Shown here: one piece after another, positions 45,481 to 55,985 of the stretch
Layout of the letters: the number at the start of each line of letters is the position of its first letter
How positions within the stretch are numbered: the stretch's first letter is position 1
Origin: Lentinus brumalis
Lineage: Eukaryota > Basidiomycota > Agaricomycetes > Polyporales > Polyporaceae
Reading direction: 5' to 3'
DNA length: 64,000 nucleotides
Assembly: GCA_001792895.1 (NCBI GenBank)
Contig: MARA01000011.1
Coordinates: 496,001-560,000, forward strand
Made by a program: the position numbers and the translations under genes
The notes under the pieces: generated by a model
Told to the model about the DNA's origin: nothing
What the model saw: only the letters and a program-made list of their open reading frames with translations
Databases searched by the model: none

Positions 45481-46187
45481 TCAATCGATGAAATCGAAGT
45501 TACTAGGGAACACAGTTGCATCCCTAAGTGGCCACACCTGTCGAAAGTAATCAGCCACGCCCCAGCAACACTGGTGCAAAATTTGTACCCTGGCATATAA
45601 CTTCCCTCTGACGAGACCCATAGGAATGGGCCCATATACGCGCGAATCTCGCGAATACGCCAGGTTGTCTCCAGACACCCACAAGTGGTTCTTGGGAACT
45701 ACCACATGTTCGGTGGACGGCGCATAGGTTCCAGTAGGGTCGACGCACACTACATCCCCGGGCAGACCAAGCACACGCTTGCAAACAGGTCGACTGGGAT
45801 CGAGTGGAGAAGCGTATGTGATAAGGTCCCCTCGAGCAAGCTTGTGGACATTGATCCACTTCAGTTCAAGTGCGATCTCTCCCTCGTTGGCCATAGTTGG
45901 AATCATGGAAGGACCCTGTACCTGCGACACGCCGGAACTATATAAACATGATCGAGTGTGATGGGAGGCGCACTCACGGATGATATCGTAGCCACATGGT
46001 CGGCGAAGAGGTGCAGCACGCACAGAAAGTTGGCGAACTGGGTGACGCGTTCATTGGCTTTATGAGGCTGAGTCCATACGGTACTCACCTGAAGGCCACG
46101 GTAAGGCAGCTGCTGTATCAGTACTTTGGGGTTCTGCGCTGTGTTCCGGATGCTACTCCATAGCCGCGTGAGGAGCCCGATGGCCAT
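45481..46187 (-). CDS. IMP1: Mitochondrial inner membrane protease subunit 1
   Basis: Four exons from ATG 46187 to the stop at 45481. The N-terminus MAIGLLTRLWSSIRNTAQNP leads to a single membrane segment (FLCVLHLFADHV). The S26 signal-peptidase core follows: QGPSMIPTM with the nucleophile Ser, then CKRVLGLPGDVV with the general-base Lys, and HLWVSGDNLAYSRDSRVYGPIP, which is the conserved box E region. IMP1 cleaves sorting signals from intermembrane-space proteins such as cytochrome b2 at the outer face of the mitochondrial inner membrane. The last exon adds VWPLRDATVFPSNFDFID. Divergent from ELP4 with 176 bases between starts. Confidence 0.92.
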
Positions 46188-46363
46188 GCTAATGGAAGAG
46201 ATGTGAGACTCAGTGAGAGACTAGCAGCGTCGCTCAGAGGTCATGATAGTCGGTGGACAAGATCAGGCGCAGCACGGGCCGCGCGCAACCCTCGGAGCGC
46301 CCTTTGCGCGACGCAACGACCACCTTGGAAAGCACCCACCAGCACACATCGTCGAGGCGCGCC
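46188..46363. promoter_or_regulatory. Short bidirectional promoter (IMP1 / ELP4)
   Basis: 176 bases between divergent starts. No TATA box seen. Confidence 0.5.
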
Positions 46364-47932
46364 ATGTCCGCGTTCAAGCGTCGGACAACGTCGAAGCAGC
46401 CCCCACTGCCTCCGGGGACGCGTCCTTCTCCAGGCTCGCCTGCGACTACGATCACCTCGACTGGCATTCCCTCTCTCGATGACATTCTCGGGGGCGGTCT
46501 CCCACTCTCCTGTTCGCTCCTCGCCCTCGCGCCGGATGCACATTCGGCCTATGGCGAACTGGTCATCAAGTACTTTGCGGCGCAGGGTCTCGCATGCGGC
46601 CAACGCGTCTGTGTGGTCGATGCCCGACCAGACTCCTTTCTCTCTGGATGCATGTGGACCCCGGGTAGCAATGCACCTGCCCTCGCGCCAGCATTGAGCT
46701 CTCCTCGATCGTCGCAATCGACAGCGGCAGATGATGATGAAGAGGAGCGCGCCTCGGAGCACGACACAAAAATCAAGATCGCATGGAGATACGAGCAGAT
46801 GAAGCAGTTTCAAACGACCGTACAGACGTCCAGCCAGTAAGTTCCTCCCTGTCCCGTATGAGGGTCGACTGTACGAGGGATGACCAGGGACGTTGTAATA
46901 GATCCACCGAAGACTTTTGCCGCACCTTTGACTTGACATGTCGAGCTCCGGACGCGACGATCAGCGCGGCGCGCACCGAGGGGAGGTTCCTCGAGGTGAA
47001 GCCGGACGAGGACATCCCGGACGTGTCGTCTTCATGTCACAGGGTACTACGGCGGGCATCAGAGATCCTCTCTGCGGCGGATGCGGACGCGTCGTCTCCT
47101 GTTGCAACAAGAATTTGTATACCCGCCTTGGGCTCACATGAGTGGGGAGACCTCTCGCCGCCGGTACGTCTGTTGAAGCTCGCTGCATACACCATGTTTG
47201 ACAGCCAAAGCCAGGATATATGCTATTTCCTACATAGCTTACGTGCACTTCTACGCCGCCATCCGCGCGCATGCGCCGCCGTGTGCATGTCATCCCACTT
47301 GTGTCAAGAGGCGTTCGGCGGCGCAGGATGGGTGCAGAAACTTGGCTGGCTCACGGACGCATCTATCACGCTCGCAGCATTCACCGGTCAGTCTCTGTGT
47401 CTCGCCTCAATGACGTGAAGACAGGCATGCTGACTGTAAACTCGTCTCAGCAAACCCAACTCTGACGGCCATGTTCTCGGCACACCATGGCCTGGTCCAT
47501 ATCCACTCGCTTCCGGCTCCCCATACATTACTCCCGCCCAGCGACAAATTCTCCACGCTCCGTGGTCTGACATCGTCCGGCGAGAACAACCTCGCATTCA
47601 AGTGCATGCGCAAGCGTCTCATTTTCGAGACGCTTCATCTGGATGTCGAGGGCGGTGTTAGCGAACGTCGCACTACCCCGTCCGCCAACGCAATGGCAAT
47701 GGAAGCTGGAGATGAGCACGTACACAAACACGATCATGGCTCTTCCACGCACCAGCCCGGTTCTGTCGCTGCAGTGCAAGTGCAGCTAGAGCAGACACAG
47801 ATTGCACCCTCTATATCACAATCACCCGCAAATGCAGCACCAGCAGAGAAGACAGACAACGTCGCGAAGAAGGTCAAGATCAAGAAGAAGGTTGGTTTCA
47901 TCTCGGACAAACCCGACTTGTATGACTTCTAG
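46364..47932 (+). CDS. ELP4: Elongator complex subunit ELP4
   Basis: Exons 46364-46836, 46902-47163, one from about 47215 and a last exon ending at 47932. The RecA-like fold of the Elp456 subcomplex is visible: TSTGIPSLDDILGGGLPLSCSLLAL, YGELVIKYFAAQGLA.GQRVCVVDA, KIAWRYEQMKQF, FCRTFDLTCR, YFLHSLRALLRRHPRACAAV, WVQKLGWLTDASITLAAF, HHGLVHIHSLPA and FKCMRKRLIFETLHLDVEGGVSERRT. Elongator modifies wobble uridines of tRNAs (cm5U) in the cytosol. ELP4 normally lacks Walker motifs, as here. The tail ends with a Lys-rich KKVKIKKKVGF. An upstream ATG at 46253 is in frame but adds an unconserved leader. Confidence 0.93.
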
Positions 47933-48406
47933 CATATGTATCGTCGTATAAGTATTCAACCGATGTAGCCCTATGTACATGTCCGTAATTCGAAACTATA
48001 GCTATAGCTATGATGAGTGATTCTTGCGATGCTGAAGAATATCGACTGTCAGTTCCGACCCGACAGCAGTGCGGCCCGACAGCAGTACAAGAGGGCGCAC
48101 CTTATGGGAAGACGAACGACACAGAGCATGTCATTTGGTGTCGTTCTAATCTATGCGTGGTATACAGTGAGCCTTGATGCGGTGAGAGATAGACCATTGA
48201 CTTAAGAAAGCGCGAAAGCACCGATAACAGATCAATTGTATGTGCGGGAATGTCCGACAATTGTAAGGAGTCGTCTTGAGTCGTCATTCAAAGGGGTGCC
48301 GGGCTTGCAGCAAGCAAAGCAGGAGCACGCTGAAGCAAGTTTAGCCGTCAGCGCTTTAGGGACGAACGAGCAAGAAGACATCTTACGGTATGTACGAGTA
48401 CAGTGG
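47933..48406. other. Convergent intergenic region
   Basis: 474 bases between ELP4 (+) and the F-box gene (-). A short tandem CCGACAGCAGT duplication lies at about 48059-48088. No gene. Confidence 0.55.
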
Positions 48407-50041
48407 CTATGACGAGTGGGATGTCGACGCATATATCATCTGCAATGCGGCTGACGGAACGTCCAACTCTCGTAGCGCATTCATCTTCCTACATTCCACG
48501 AGCAGGTCTCGGAGCGTCGTGAGATGTCGCGAGCCTTCATCGGTCAGACTGCTTCCGTCGTCATCGTCCTCCTCGTCCTCCGGATCCTCCGGTAGGGTAC
48601 CCAGCGTCGCGCCTGTACAGTCCTCGAGACGGACACCCTCTCGCTGGCACTGCCTAGACCATCGCTCCCACCGCTCAAAACAGCGCTGACTAGGGCCGTT
48701 GTTCTTCTCTAGGTCAGTGAGGAGCGTCGTATTCAACACACGGATGCGCTGGAGACGGGGGAAGTTCCGCTTATTGATAGCGGCGAAGTTGACGTCGTTC
48801 TGCCGTTGGATAGAATGCGTGACGAAGGGGTCGACCTGGTTGTACGTCGCAGCGTATCCAACGCCGAACGCATACATAAGGTGATGCAGGCCGATCGTCG
48901 TGATGTTTGGATGCGGTTGGTGGACGATGAACGTCTCGAGGAAAGGGTGGTTCTCCCAGCCAGGTATGCGCCAATCCGGATTGAAAGTGAACGTAGTGAG
49001 CATGGGACACACGTCGAGGATGGTAGGGATGTCGAGGGGAGGTATGCAATTGAGGTCGAGGAACGTGAGCTCGGAACCATGCTCCGTAAGGAACTCAACG
49101 ATGTCTGGGAAGTCCTCCCGGTAGGTTATAAAGTCGAGGCTGAGGAGCTTCAGTAACGGGAGATGCCAAGCTGTCGCTTGCTCTATGAAGTCTTGGAACG
49201 GTCCTCGCAACAGCAGGTTCTCCAAGGATGCGAGGGTAAGCTCCAGGTCGCCGGCGGCCCCGAGGCGTATCTGTTCGGGAGGTGTGCCGTCAAATTCAAT
49301 TTGGGCCGTCCGAAGGTTCGGGAGGCATTGCAACATGTATATGAGCTTTGCGAGCGCGTGGGTAGGGATGTTGATCTGGAGCACACGCAACGCGTGCGGG
49401 ACGGAAGTACAGAGGGCATTGGCAACGGAGGAGAAGGAAACGGAGAGAGGCCAGTTGATGATGAATATCTCCAGCCTGGGACAGTGCCGTATGATCGATA
49501 CCAAGGAATGTTGGATGACCTCCAAGGCCGGCCAGGGCTTGGTAGTTGAATACGGGTGAAGGTGCAAACGTCTCGTCCTTTGACCCAATCCGCTGGTGCG
49601 ATCCATCAAGGCGCAAAGGCGCTGTACGTTCCACGGGTTACTGCAGAAGATCGACCGGTAGTAGAACTCGTGTCCGAGCCGCCGCCATGTCCGGCACGTA
49701 TTCATGATCGCCTACAAGATTCCTCGGGTCGGAAGGCTTGGAGACATACACAGTAGTCTGCCACGTACCTTCTTCGTGAACATACTCCGTCGCTGTGCAC
49801 TGTTCACGATCTCTTGGGGTACACGTAGAGTCCAAACTCCCAACAAGTTCTTGAACCAGGTGGATTCGGAGAACGTGGTTGGAAGAATGGGCTCGAAGAA
49901 ATCGGCATCCTCGACGGCCATCTCGAATATATCCAACCATAACTCGTCCGGAAGATTGAGAACCATGATCAAGCCTATACCGTGGAATAAGAGAGGTCGG
50001 AGTTGAGAAGAGGATGAGCCTCGAGGAGGACGAGAGGCCAC
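48407..50041 (-). CDS. F-box protein, agaricomycete type
   Basis: Two exons, 50041-49769 and 49711-48407, give 525 residues. The F-box is NLPDELWLDIFEMAVEDADFF at the N-terminus, followed over the intron by the F-box companion helix TCRTWRRLGHEFYYRSIF. A long leucine-rich region follows: LRVLQINIPTHALAKLIYML, LRTAQIEF, LELTLASLENLLLRG, LPLLKLLSLDFI, ELTFLDLNCIPP, then an acidic segment (PEDPEDEEDDDD) near the C-terminus. It should act as a substrate receptor for an SCF ubiquitin ligase; target unknown. The ATG at 49966 (MVLNLPDELW) is an equally good start. A large antisense frame arises from codon bias and is not reported. Confidence 0.8.
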
Positions 50042-50243
50042 ATATGGACGTCTGCACTGCAGAGGGGACAGGACAAGTTGAGTTACCGGGGCGCCTCCAA
50101 GTCCAACGACCTACGCAACATCGACCGGCCCGTTGCGCCGAAGCCACATCTCTATACGGTACCGCAACCTCGAGTCTTCGGCCCACAGATTCGTGCGGCC
50201 ACGTACAAGATACGTAGTCTCGAAGAAACTGTGCATACGCAAT
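50042..50243. other. Short spacer between F-box gene and TRM44
   Basis: 202 bases that must hold the F-box gene promoter and the TRM44 3' UTR. Nothing else is seen. Confidence 0.5.
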
Positions 50244-51978
50244 TCAATGATCCTTCGCTTTCCCTTCTGGTGTTCTCGTCTTGAACAGCCCCCGCTCACG
50301 CACATGCTCGACGATCTCTTCTACCCTTCTCCGAATCTCCTCCAGCTCTTCTGAGCTACCGGCAGATCGTGTCCTCCCTTCCATGACAATCAGAAAGTCT
50401 ATCTTGGCGCCGCATTGAAAGAAGCTATGTGGACGTACCAATGATGGCCCAGTTCCGCGTGCTCGGTATGCGGAGCGTTTCGCACTCCACCCGCCATCCA
50501 CAATAGACAGCGAGGGACGCTAACCAGATGCGATAGCGCGAATACGAGCTCGCGTTGCTTCCATCGCCGCCTAAGTTCAAGCTATCGACGAATGTGTCGT
50601 CTGGGAACGGGTAGTCCGGAGTGCTCGTCCGCTCGTACTTCTCGTCGAACGCCCAAGCGCAGCACGGGATCGAGAGGTACCCCGACGCGCCGTGGAGAGT
50701 AGCCAGGACTGGTGTCCATGGCGTCATCTCATCTGCATGGTTGGCAATGATGAACACGCCTTGTCGAAGATACGGGTGCTCCTCCAGACATGTTGGGTCG
50801 AGGGATTCGACGTGCAGCTGAGCTCGGGTCGACTCCGGATAGTGCGACCAGGATGTACGCGCCCGAACATCTATACCGTGGCCAAAGTATCCCTCTGCTG
50901 TGAGGATATGCGTGAGGAGTCCGTTCCCGCATCTGTAGGTAACAAGTCAGTCAACACCATACTATCTGGCGATACACGTACTAGGAGGTACCCTAGGTCT
51001 AGGAAGCCAGCAGGCGGACGCGGCCACGCCTTCCATGGCTCGTCCTCGGCTGGGCCAACAGAGGTCTCAGTCGCATCATATGTGTGCTTCCACAGTAGTA
51101 TTAGGAACGTTGCAATGCCGATGTCCTGGCAGACTCGGACATTCAGTGTGTAATCATCAAGTTGGTCGGTGATTATACCCACCTCGAACACATGCTTCAG
51201 AGGGTCGGTGACCTCCTGCCACCCATTGATCAGGTGCTTGTGCCTCTCGCGCATAACCAGATACAAGTCTTGGTATTCCTCCCGTGGAATAATGCAGTCA
51301 TGGTGCACCCGCTTCTTGTAGTTCGTGAGCGCACCCCAGCCGTAACGATGCAAGGTATCCAGCAGGGCGAGGCACGTCCGGTATATTCGTGAATTCAAAT
51401 CAGTAGGCGTCCCAGGAAGAGGCACGATCTCGATCCTCAGAAGTGGTGTTTCCGCAGGAATATAGCGGAATGCGAGGTGGTAGACTGTTGGGTGGTAGTA
51501 AGGCAGTGAGGCTCCAGGCTCCACGATGGGTGTCAGCACCAAAGTTGTAGAGCAGTCATCGTCTCCAACGTCTGGGGCATATAATGTGCAATGCTGCTCG
51601 AGACCAACGTCCCTCCCCGGTCTCCGAGGTAAGAGTTTCCGGTGAATGTTTCTGACTGGCCGCAGCCCGTCAAGGTGTGGGATCGGAGGAGGGAACTCCG
51701 AGGATGAGTCTGATACAGTCTCGGAGCGTAGTATCAGCGTAGAGTTGTATTCCGGATGGTGTATAAGTTGAGAAAGGGCGGGTTCAAACTGCAACTTCAT
51801 CAGCCAGTGATCCACATCGAGCGGAAGGATCACTTCCACTTACGACGTCGGGAGGGAAGTCAGCCTGGCACTGAATGACGGGAGTCCACAGCCCCGAGCT
51901 ATGAGGCGACACAAGCGTGTCTGTACACCCAACAGCATCGCAAGGGCTAGGGGAGAAACGGGGTCGAGGACTCGACAT
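50244..51978 (-). CDS. TRM44: tRNA(Ser) Um44 2'-O-methyltransferase TRM44
   Basis: Several exons from ATG 51978 to the stop at 50244. The start is MSSPRPRFSPS..; a 47-nt intron (GTAAGT, about 51794-51840) joins FPPDV to LQFEPALSQLIHHPEYNSTLILRSE. The methyltransferase part contains [28 protein letters not shown] (SAM-binding motif I, split by an intron after DLG), and HADEMTPWTPVLA and SIPCCAWAFDEKYER, both typical of TRM44. The last exon encodes FLIVMEGRTRS..ELEEIRRRVEEIVEHVRERG. TRM44 methylates the ribose of U44 in tRNA-Ser in the cytosol. Family length in fungi is similar. The promoter lies in the 290 bases upstream, shared with the U6 gene. Confidence 0.92.
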
Positions 51979-52269
51979 GGCGCTCTCAATCACTTGACGG
52001 TCAAGTTTGCTGTCCTTTCCGCTGGTATCGAATGCCGCCGTCCTCTCTAGCACAAGCAATTCAGTCCTATAGTATCTTTTGAATGAATCATCCACATACA
52101 ATTTTGGTACCGGCGCGCCGTCTGTGGTGGTGGTGCAAGAGCTACTTACACTGGCCTGAGCCTCAAATCGGCGGCGGAGGCGCCCATTGAGCTGGAAGCG
52201 CCCACCACCCGCACGATGAACGAAATGCGGAAGTGCACCTACGCGTCACTTACACACACTCCTTTCATT
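51979..52269. promoter_or_regulatory. Divergent promoter region (TRM44 / U6 snRNA)
   Basis: 291 bases between the TRM44 start (-) and the U6 5' end (+). It must combine a pol II promoter and a pol III promoter. No TATA box is evident about 25-30 bases upstream of U6. Confidence 0.5.
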
Positions 52270-52293
52270 GTCCCCTTCGGGGTGACATACGAA

Positions 52294-52324
<31 letters not shown>

Positions 52325-52394
52325 GGCCCCTGCACAAGGATGACACGCTTTCCCGGAGTGGTAGACCTACGGGTCTCAATATTTATGCTCTTTT
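52270..52394 (+). ncRNA. U6 spliceosomal snRNA
   Basis: U6 is the catalytic snRNA of the spliceosome, transcribed by RNA polymerase III. The invariant core is present without interruption: ATACAGAGAAGATTAGCATG, then GCCCCTGCACAAGGATGACAC, which include the ACAGAGA box, the AGC triad and the internal stem-loop. The 5' end folds as GUC-CCC(UUCG)GGG-U-GAC with one bulged U. Downstream of ACACGC there is an extra segment forming AGACC(UACG)GGUCU, a hairpin with a stable UNCG-type loop, before AATATTTATGCTC and the TTTTT terminator at 52391-52395. The predicted length of about 125 nt is longer than the usual 100-112. The 3' end could be earlier. Confidence 0.95.
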
Positions 52395-52395
52395 T
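52391..52395 (+). terminator. RNA polymerase III terminator of U6
   Basis: TTTTT directly after ATGCTC is the first T run of four or more after the U6 core. Confidence 0.75.
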
Positions 52396-52624
52396 GCCCA
52401 TGAAATAGCCCATCATGCCGCTGTCGACCGAGAACAACCAACTTGCATGTATGTTGGTTTTTCCGTACATATGGACTTTCAATATCTTTCGCTCTACGGC
52501 AGAACCGCATTTCATTCAGACTGAGATATCGCACACCGTAGCACTAGTATTACATGCGTTCCTGAAACCAAGCACTTAGTCCTTCATGGAAAGTTCGTTA
52601 TTCTCCGAATCATATCCGTAATCC

Positions 52625-54470
52625 TCAGAACTCCTGGTATGGCGGCAACTCGGAGTCACCATCCTGGGGCGGCTTGCCATCCGGGTTGGGGTTGGGGTTG
52701 GCCGAACCACCAGCGGCGAGAAGACGCTCCCTGTCCTCCCGCTCGAGACGCTTCTTCTCGTCCTCGGCGCTTTCGAACTTGTGCTGCTCCGTCGAGGTGC
52801 TGCCGCCCTCACGAAGAAGGCGCTCCCGCTCCTCGCGCTCAAGTCGCTTCTTCTCTTCCTCGGCGCTCTCCGGGTGAGTGACCGTCCCGCCGGCGTAACC
52901 GGGAAGAGATTCAGGGAGAGGCTTGGTAGCCGCGACCGGAACAGGAACAGGAGCAGCAGTGAAGATCGGAGAGGAGTGCTTGATGTCCTTCAGGGAACCG
53001 CTGGCGGGTCCAGGGCCGTCGGGACCGGCTGACTGGGGCACCCCGGTCTCTGCGACGGTAGGAGTAATGGTCGGAACCTTGATTTCAGGCTCAGCGGGGT
53101 TGGGGGCTGCGACGGGTGCAGGGCTCGTCGCGTTCGTCGGAATCGGAATCGGTGCGGGTGCTTGGTTGAGTACGGCAGGGTTCAGAGGCGGCGAAGCGGT
53201 CCCCTCAGGGGGAGGAGAGGCCTTGCTTGCCGGCGTCGAACTTACAGCAGTGACGAGGGGGGACACGGCGGGAGCAGTGAAGGAGGATGGAGGGGGACCG
53301 TTCGAGCTGTGCGACGGTGCCTGGGGTGGGTGATCGTGCGTGGCGGGCGGTGTGACGGGAAGGGAACTCTGCTCATGAGGGTTGGCAGTGTTGATACGTG
53401 CAAGCTCGCGCGCGTGGGTCTGCCCGAAACTACGAGTGTCCGATCTGTTGAGGTCGGCGGGCGTGGGCTCACGAAGCAAGAGAGTGGTAGACCCAGGCTG
53501 CCAATGGTCAAGAGCCTCCTGCAAGGTGGTCCGAATGGATGCCGTCAACTGGTCGCCGGTGTAAGGCTGGACTTTCGAGGACGGGACATCAGGGAGAGCC
53601 GGGACAGCGGCTATGCCTGCCTGAGCGACCAAGGAGAGCTTCTCAGCATACTAAAGGGACAGTCAGTCTACGTGATGTTAAGGAGGTACGCTCGGATAAC
53701 CCACCTCTCTGATCGCATTCCACCTCAAGCGTTCGCTCTCCTTGACTGCCTTCCTCTTCAACAGCTGGACCTCCTTCTCCAGAGGTTCGTCGTCCTCTTC
53801 AGCCTTGCGCAACTGACTCTTCAACTCTGCGAGCTTCTGGTCCATGCCGTGGCGTTGTTCGTGCTCGATCCGCGCGATCTGGTTCTCGAAACTGGCGCGG
53901 ATGTTGCGCCTACCGCTAAGTCCGTTCTCCGCATCGCGTAGCGCCTTGAAGGGGGCGCGAGCCGCGTCAAGCTCCTTCGAGAGAGTCGCAGCGAGTGAAC
54001 CCTCAATGTAATGCATCCAAGCCAGACGATCGGTCACTGTGTGGCGCGGCCTCTATCAGGGAACCAAGATATGCCGCGAGGTTGCATGACCACTCACCAT
54101 CCTTGAGATCCTCATGCTCACTTTGCCCCCAGGTGTACAGTTCCTTGCTGTGGGCATGAGTATCGCGCGAAACGCTATCATAGTCGAGCGCGATCCCCTT
54201 CTGGGTAGTGATAATCTTTTGGACCGGGGTGGTAGAACTCCTGCAGCGCCCTATTTAACATCGTGTATGCAATCAGCAAGATGTAGAGACTTACGAGTAC
54301 TGCTGCTGGATGCTCCTGAACTGATGTGAGAGGTTCTCGAACGCGTGCCCCTTGAGGATGCTTCCGGCTCCTGACGCTGATTGTCCGGGTGCGCCTTCGC
54401 CCTGGTTGCTGCTGGGGCGACCGAGAGCAGATTGCGCCTTGTCGGCGAGAGATGAAAATAATCCTTGCAT
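52625..54470 (-). CDS. PIL1: Eisosome core component, PIL1/LSP1 family BAR protein
   Basis: Exons start with ATG 54470 (MQGLFSSLADKAQSALG) and run to the stop at 52625. Family blocks in order: SHQFRSIQQQYS, TTQKGIALDYDSVSRD, HSKELYTWGQSEHEDLKDVTDRLAWMHYIEGSLAATLSKELD, RAPFKALRDAENGLSGRRNIRASFENQIARIEHE, and LAELKSQLRKAEEDDEPLEKEVQLLKRKAVKESE. These make the BAR domain that binds PI(4,5)P2 and shapes plasma-membrane furrows (MCC/eisosomes). The C-terminal 330 residues are Pro/Ala/Ser-rich and end with two near-identical E.KKRLEREERERLL repeats. Yeast Pil1 lacks so long a tail; long tails are common in filamentous fungi. PIL1 versus LSP1 cannot be decided. Confidence 0.93.
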
Positions 54471-54826
54471 GGTGGGTGGGGATGGTGGGAGGTGCAGAGC
54501 TAGGAACGCGCAGCGTCTTGGTATATGTACCCTGGTGGCTTGGGTGTGGCACTGTTGCTACACCCCTACGTCATGGCAAGCGCTACCGCCACAGGCCACT
54601 GCGCAGCCGGCAGTTCGCTCGCCTCCAGTCAATCTCCGCGCGAGCATCGAAGCATGCGGTGTCAAGAACAGCACAGCGCCAAGTAAAAGAAGAGAGGTAC
54701 GATATCAATACGATATAGGATGTGACAAATGAGGACGATATTACAATCAGCAAAGCACACAGCAGCTACAACATCCTGGCTAATGACTCCGAGCGCGAGG
54801 ACGAGACTAGACAGATACCATATAGT
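54471..54826. other. PIL1 promoter and eIF4E 3' flank
   Basis: 356 bases between two genes on the same (-) strand. No other feature is seen. Confidence 0.5.
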
Positions 54827-55985
54827 TCAGACAACAATCTTCTTCGCCTGCTTGCCCTTCTTCTCCGAGTCCTTGTGCGACAGGAACTCGACCTCCGTGG
54901 CCAAGGCTCCTGCCAGCCGCTGACCCTCCGGGTAACCCAAGACGTTCGTCTTGAAGTGCCGTCCGATCGACTCGATCCGCTCGCGGAGCTTGTCATCGTC
55001 GGCACCGGCGGCACCCGTCGGCGCGGTCCGCGTCCAGAGGGAGATACGATAGAACTGTGGCCGCGTCGAGACAATCACGCCGGTAATGAGCGACGTAGGC
55101 TGCTCGCCGCCCTCTCCGCTCGTCAAGAGCGGGTCAAACGTCTCCCCGATCGCCGCAAGCATCTGTCATGACCGTTGGTACGTCGCTGACGCCTCGTCGA
55201 AAGCATACAGCACGTACCGTATAAAGCCACATCTTGTCAACAACAGCCCGGTTCTTATCCCGAGGCAGCTGGATGCTCCACTTGCCGCCGTTTTTGTTGG
55301 CCTCGTCCTCCCAAGCGGGGATAATTCCCTCCTAGAACGGAGTCAGATATCGACAACAAACGCTTCCCATACGGAAACCTACTAACCTTGAATAAATAGT
55401 AGTTGGCCTTTTGGGGCAGCTGTGACGGCGGCACGATGTTGTTGTACAATCTTCACGCATGCCTTGTCAGCCGAGTGCAGGAGTGAGACGTAACGTAGCA
55501 CACGTACCCCCAGAACTCCTCCACGCTATCGAACGTAATCACCTTCTTGATGTCCTCCATCCAGCCTTGGGCGGCGATGCCACCCGGTGTGTGCGGGACA
55601 GGCGTTTGCGGGAAGGACGTCATGGGTGTTTGCGGGAGGTTGCGACCTTTGGTCGCAGGCGAATCGAACCACAGCGTCCAGGGGGAGTACAATGGGTGCT
55701 GCGAGACGAGGCAGGAGTTAACGTCCAGATAAGCCACTGACGGGCCCAGGACAAGCTGCTGAGACAGAACTGCAAGCTCACCTTGACGTTGAAGTTGGTG
55801 GGGTCACTGAACACGGTCCGGATGGTGTCCGCCTGCGCCTGCATGTCCACCTCCTGGATCTCTCCGGGCTCGGGAGACTCGTCACCATTCGTCTTCGTCT
55901 CGGCCTCCTTCTCGTTCTCAGCGAGAGCGGCGGAAAGCGCAGCTTTCGAGGCCTGGAGAGCAGGACTGGGCAACACAGAAGCCAT
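54827..55985 (-). CDS. Translation initiation factor eIF4E (cap-binding)
   Basis: Several exons from ATG 55985 to the stop at 54827. A disordered acidic leader (EKEAETKTNGDESPEPGEI) precedes the eIF4E fold: HPLYSPWTLWFDSP with cap-stacking Trp, then FDSVEEFWGLYNNIVPPSQLP with the eIF4G-binding surface, and ANYYLFKEGIIPAWEDEANKNGGKWSIQLP with a second cap-binding Trp and the Glu next to it. VDKMWLYTMLAAIGETFD and GVIVSTRPQFYRISLWTR complete the core. eIF4E binds the m7G cap of mRNA in the cytosol and recruits eIF4G. The loop GRNLPQTPMTSFPQTPVPHTPGG after the first block is an unusual Thr/Pro-rich insertion. The intron before HPLYS ends CTCGCAG. Confidence 0.93.
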
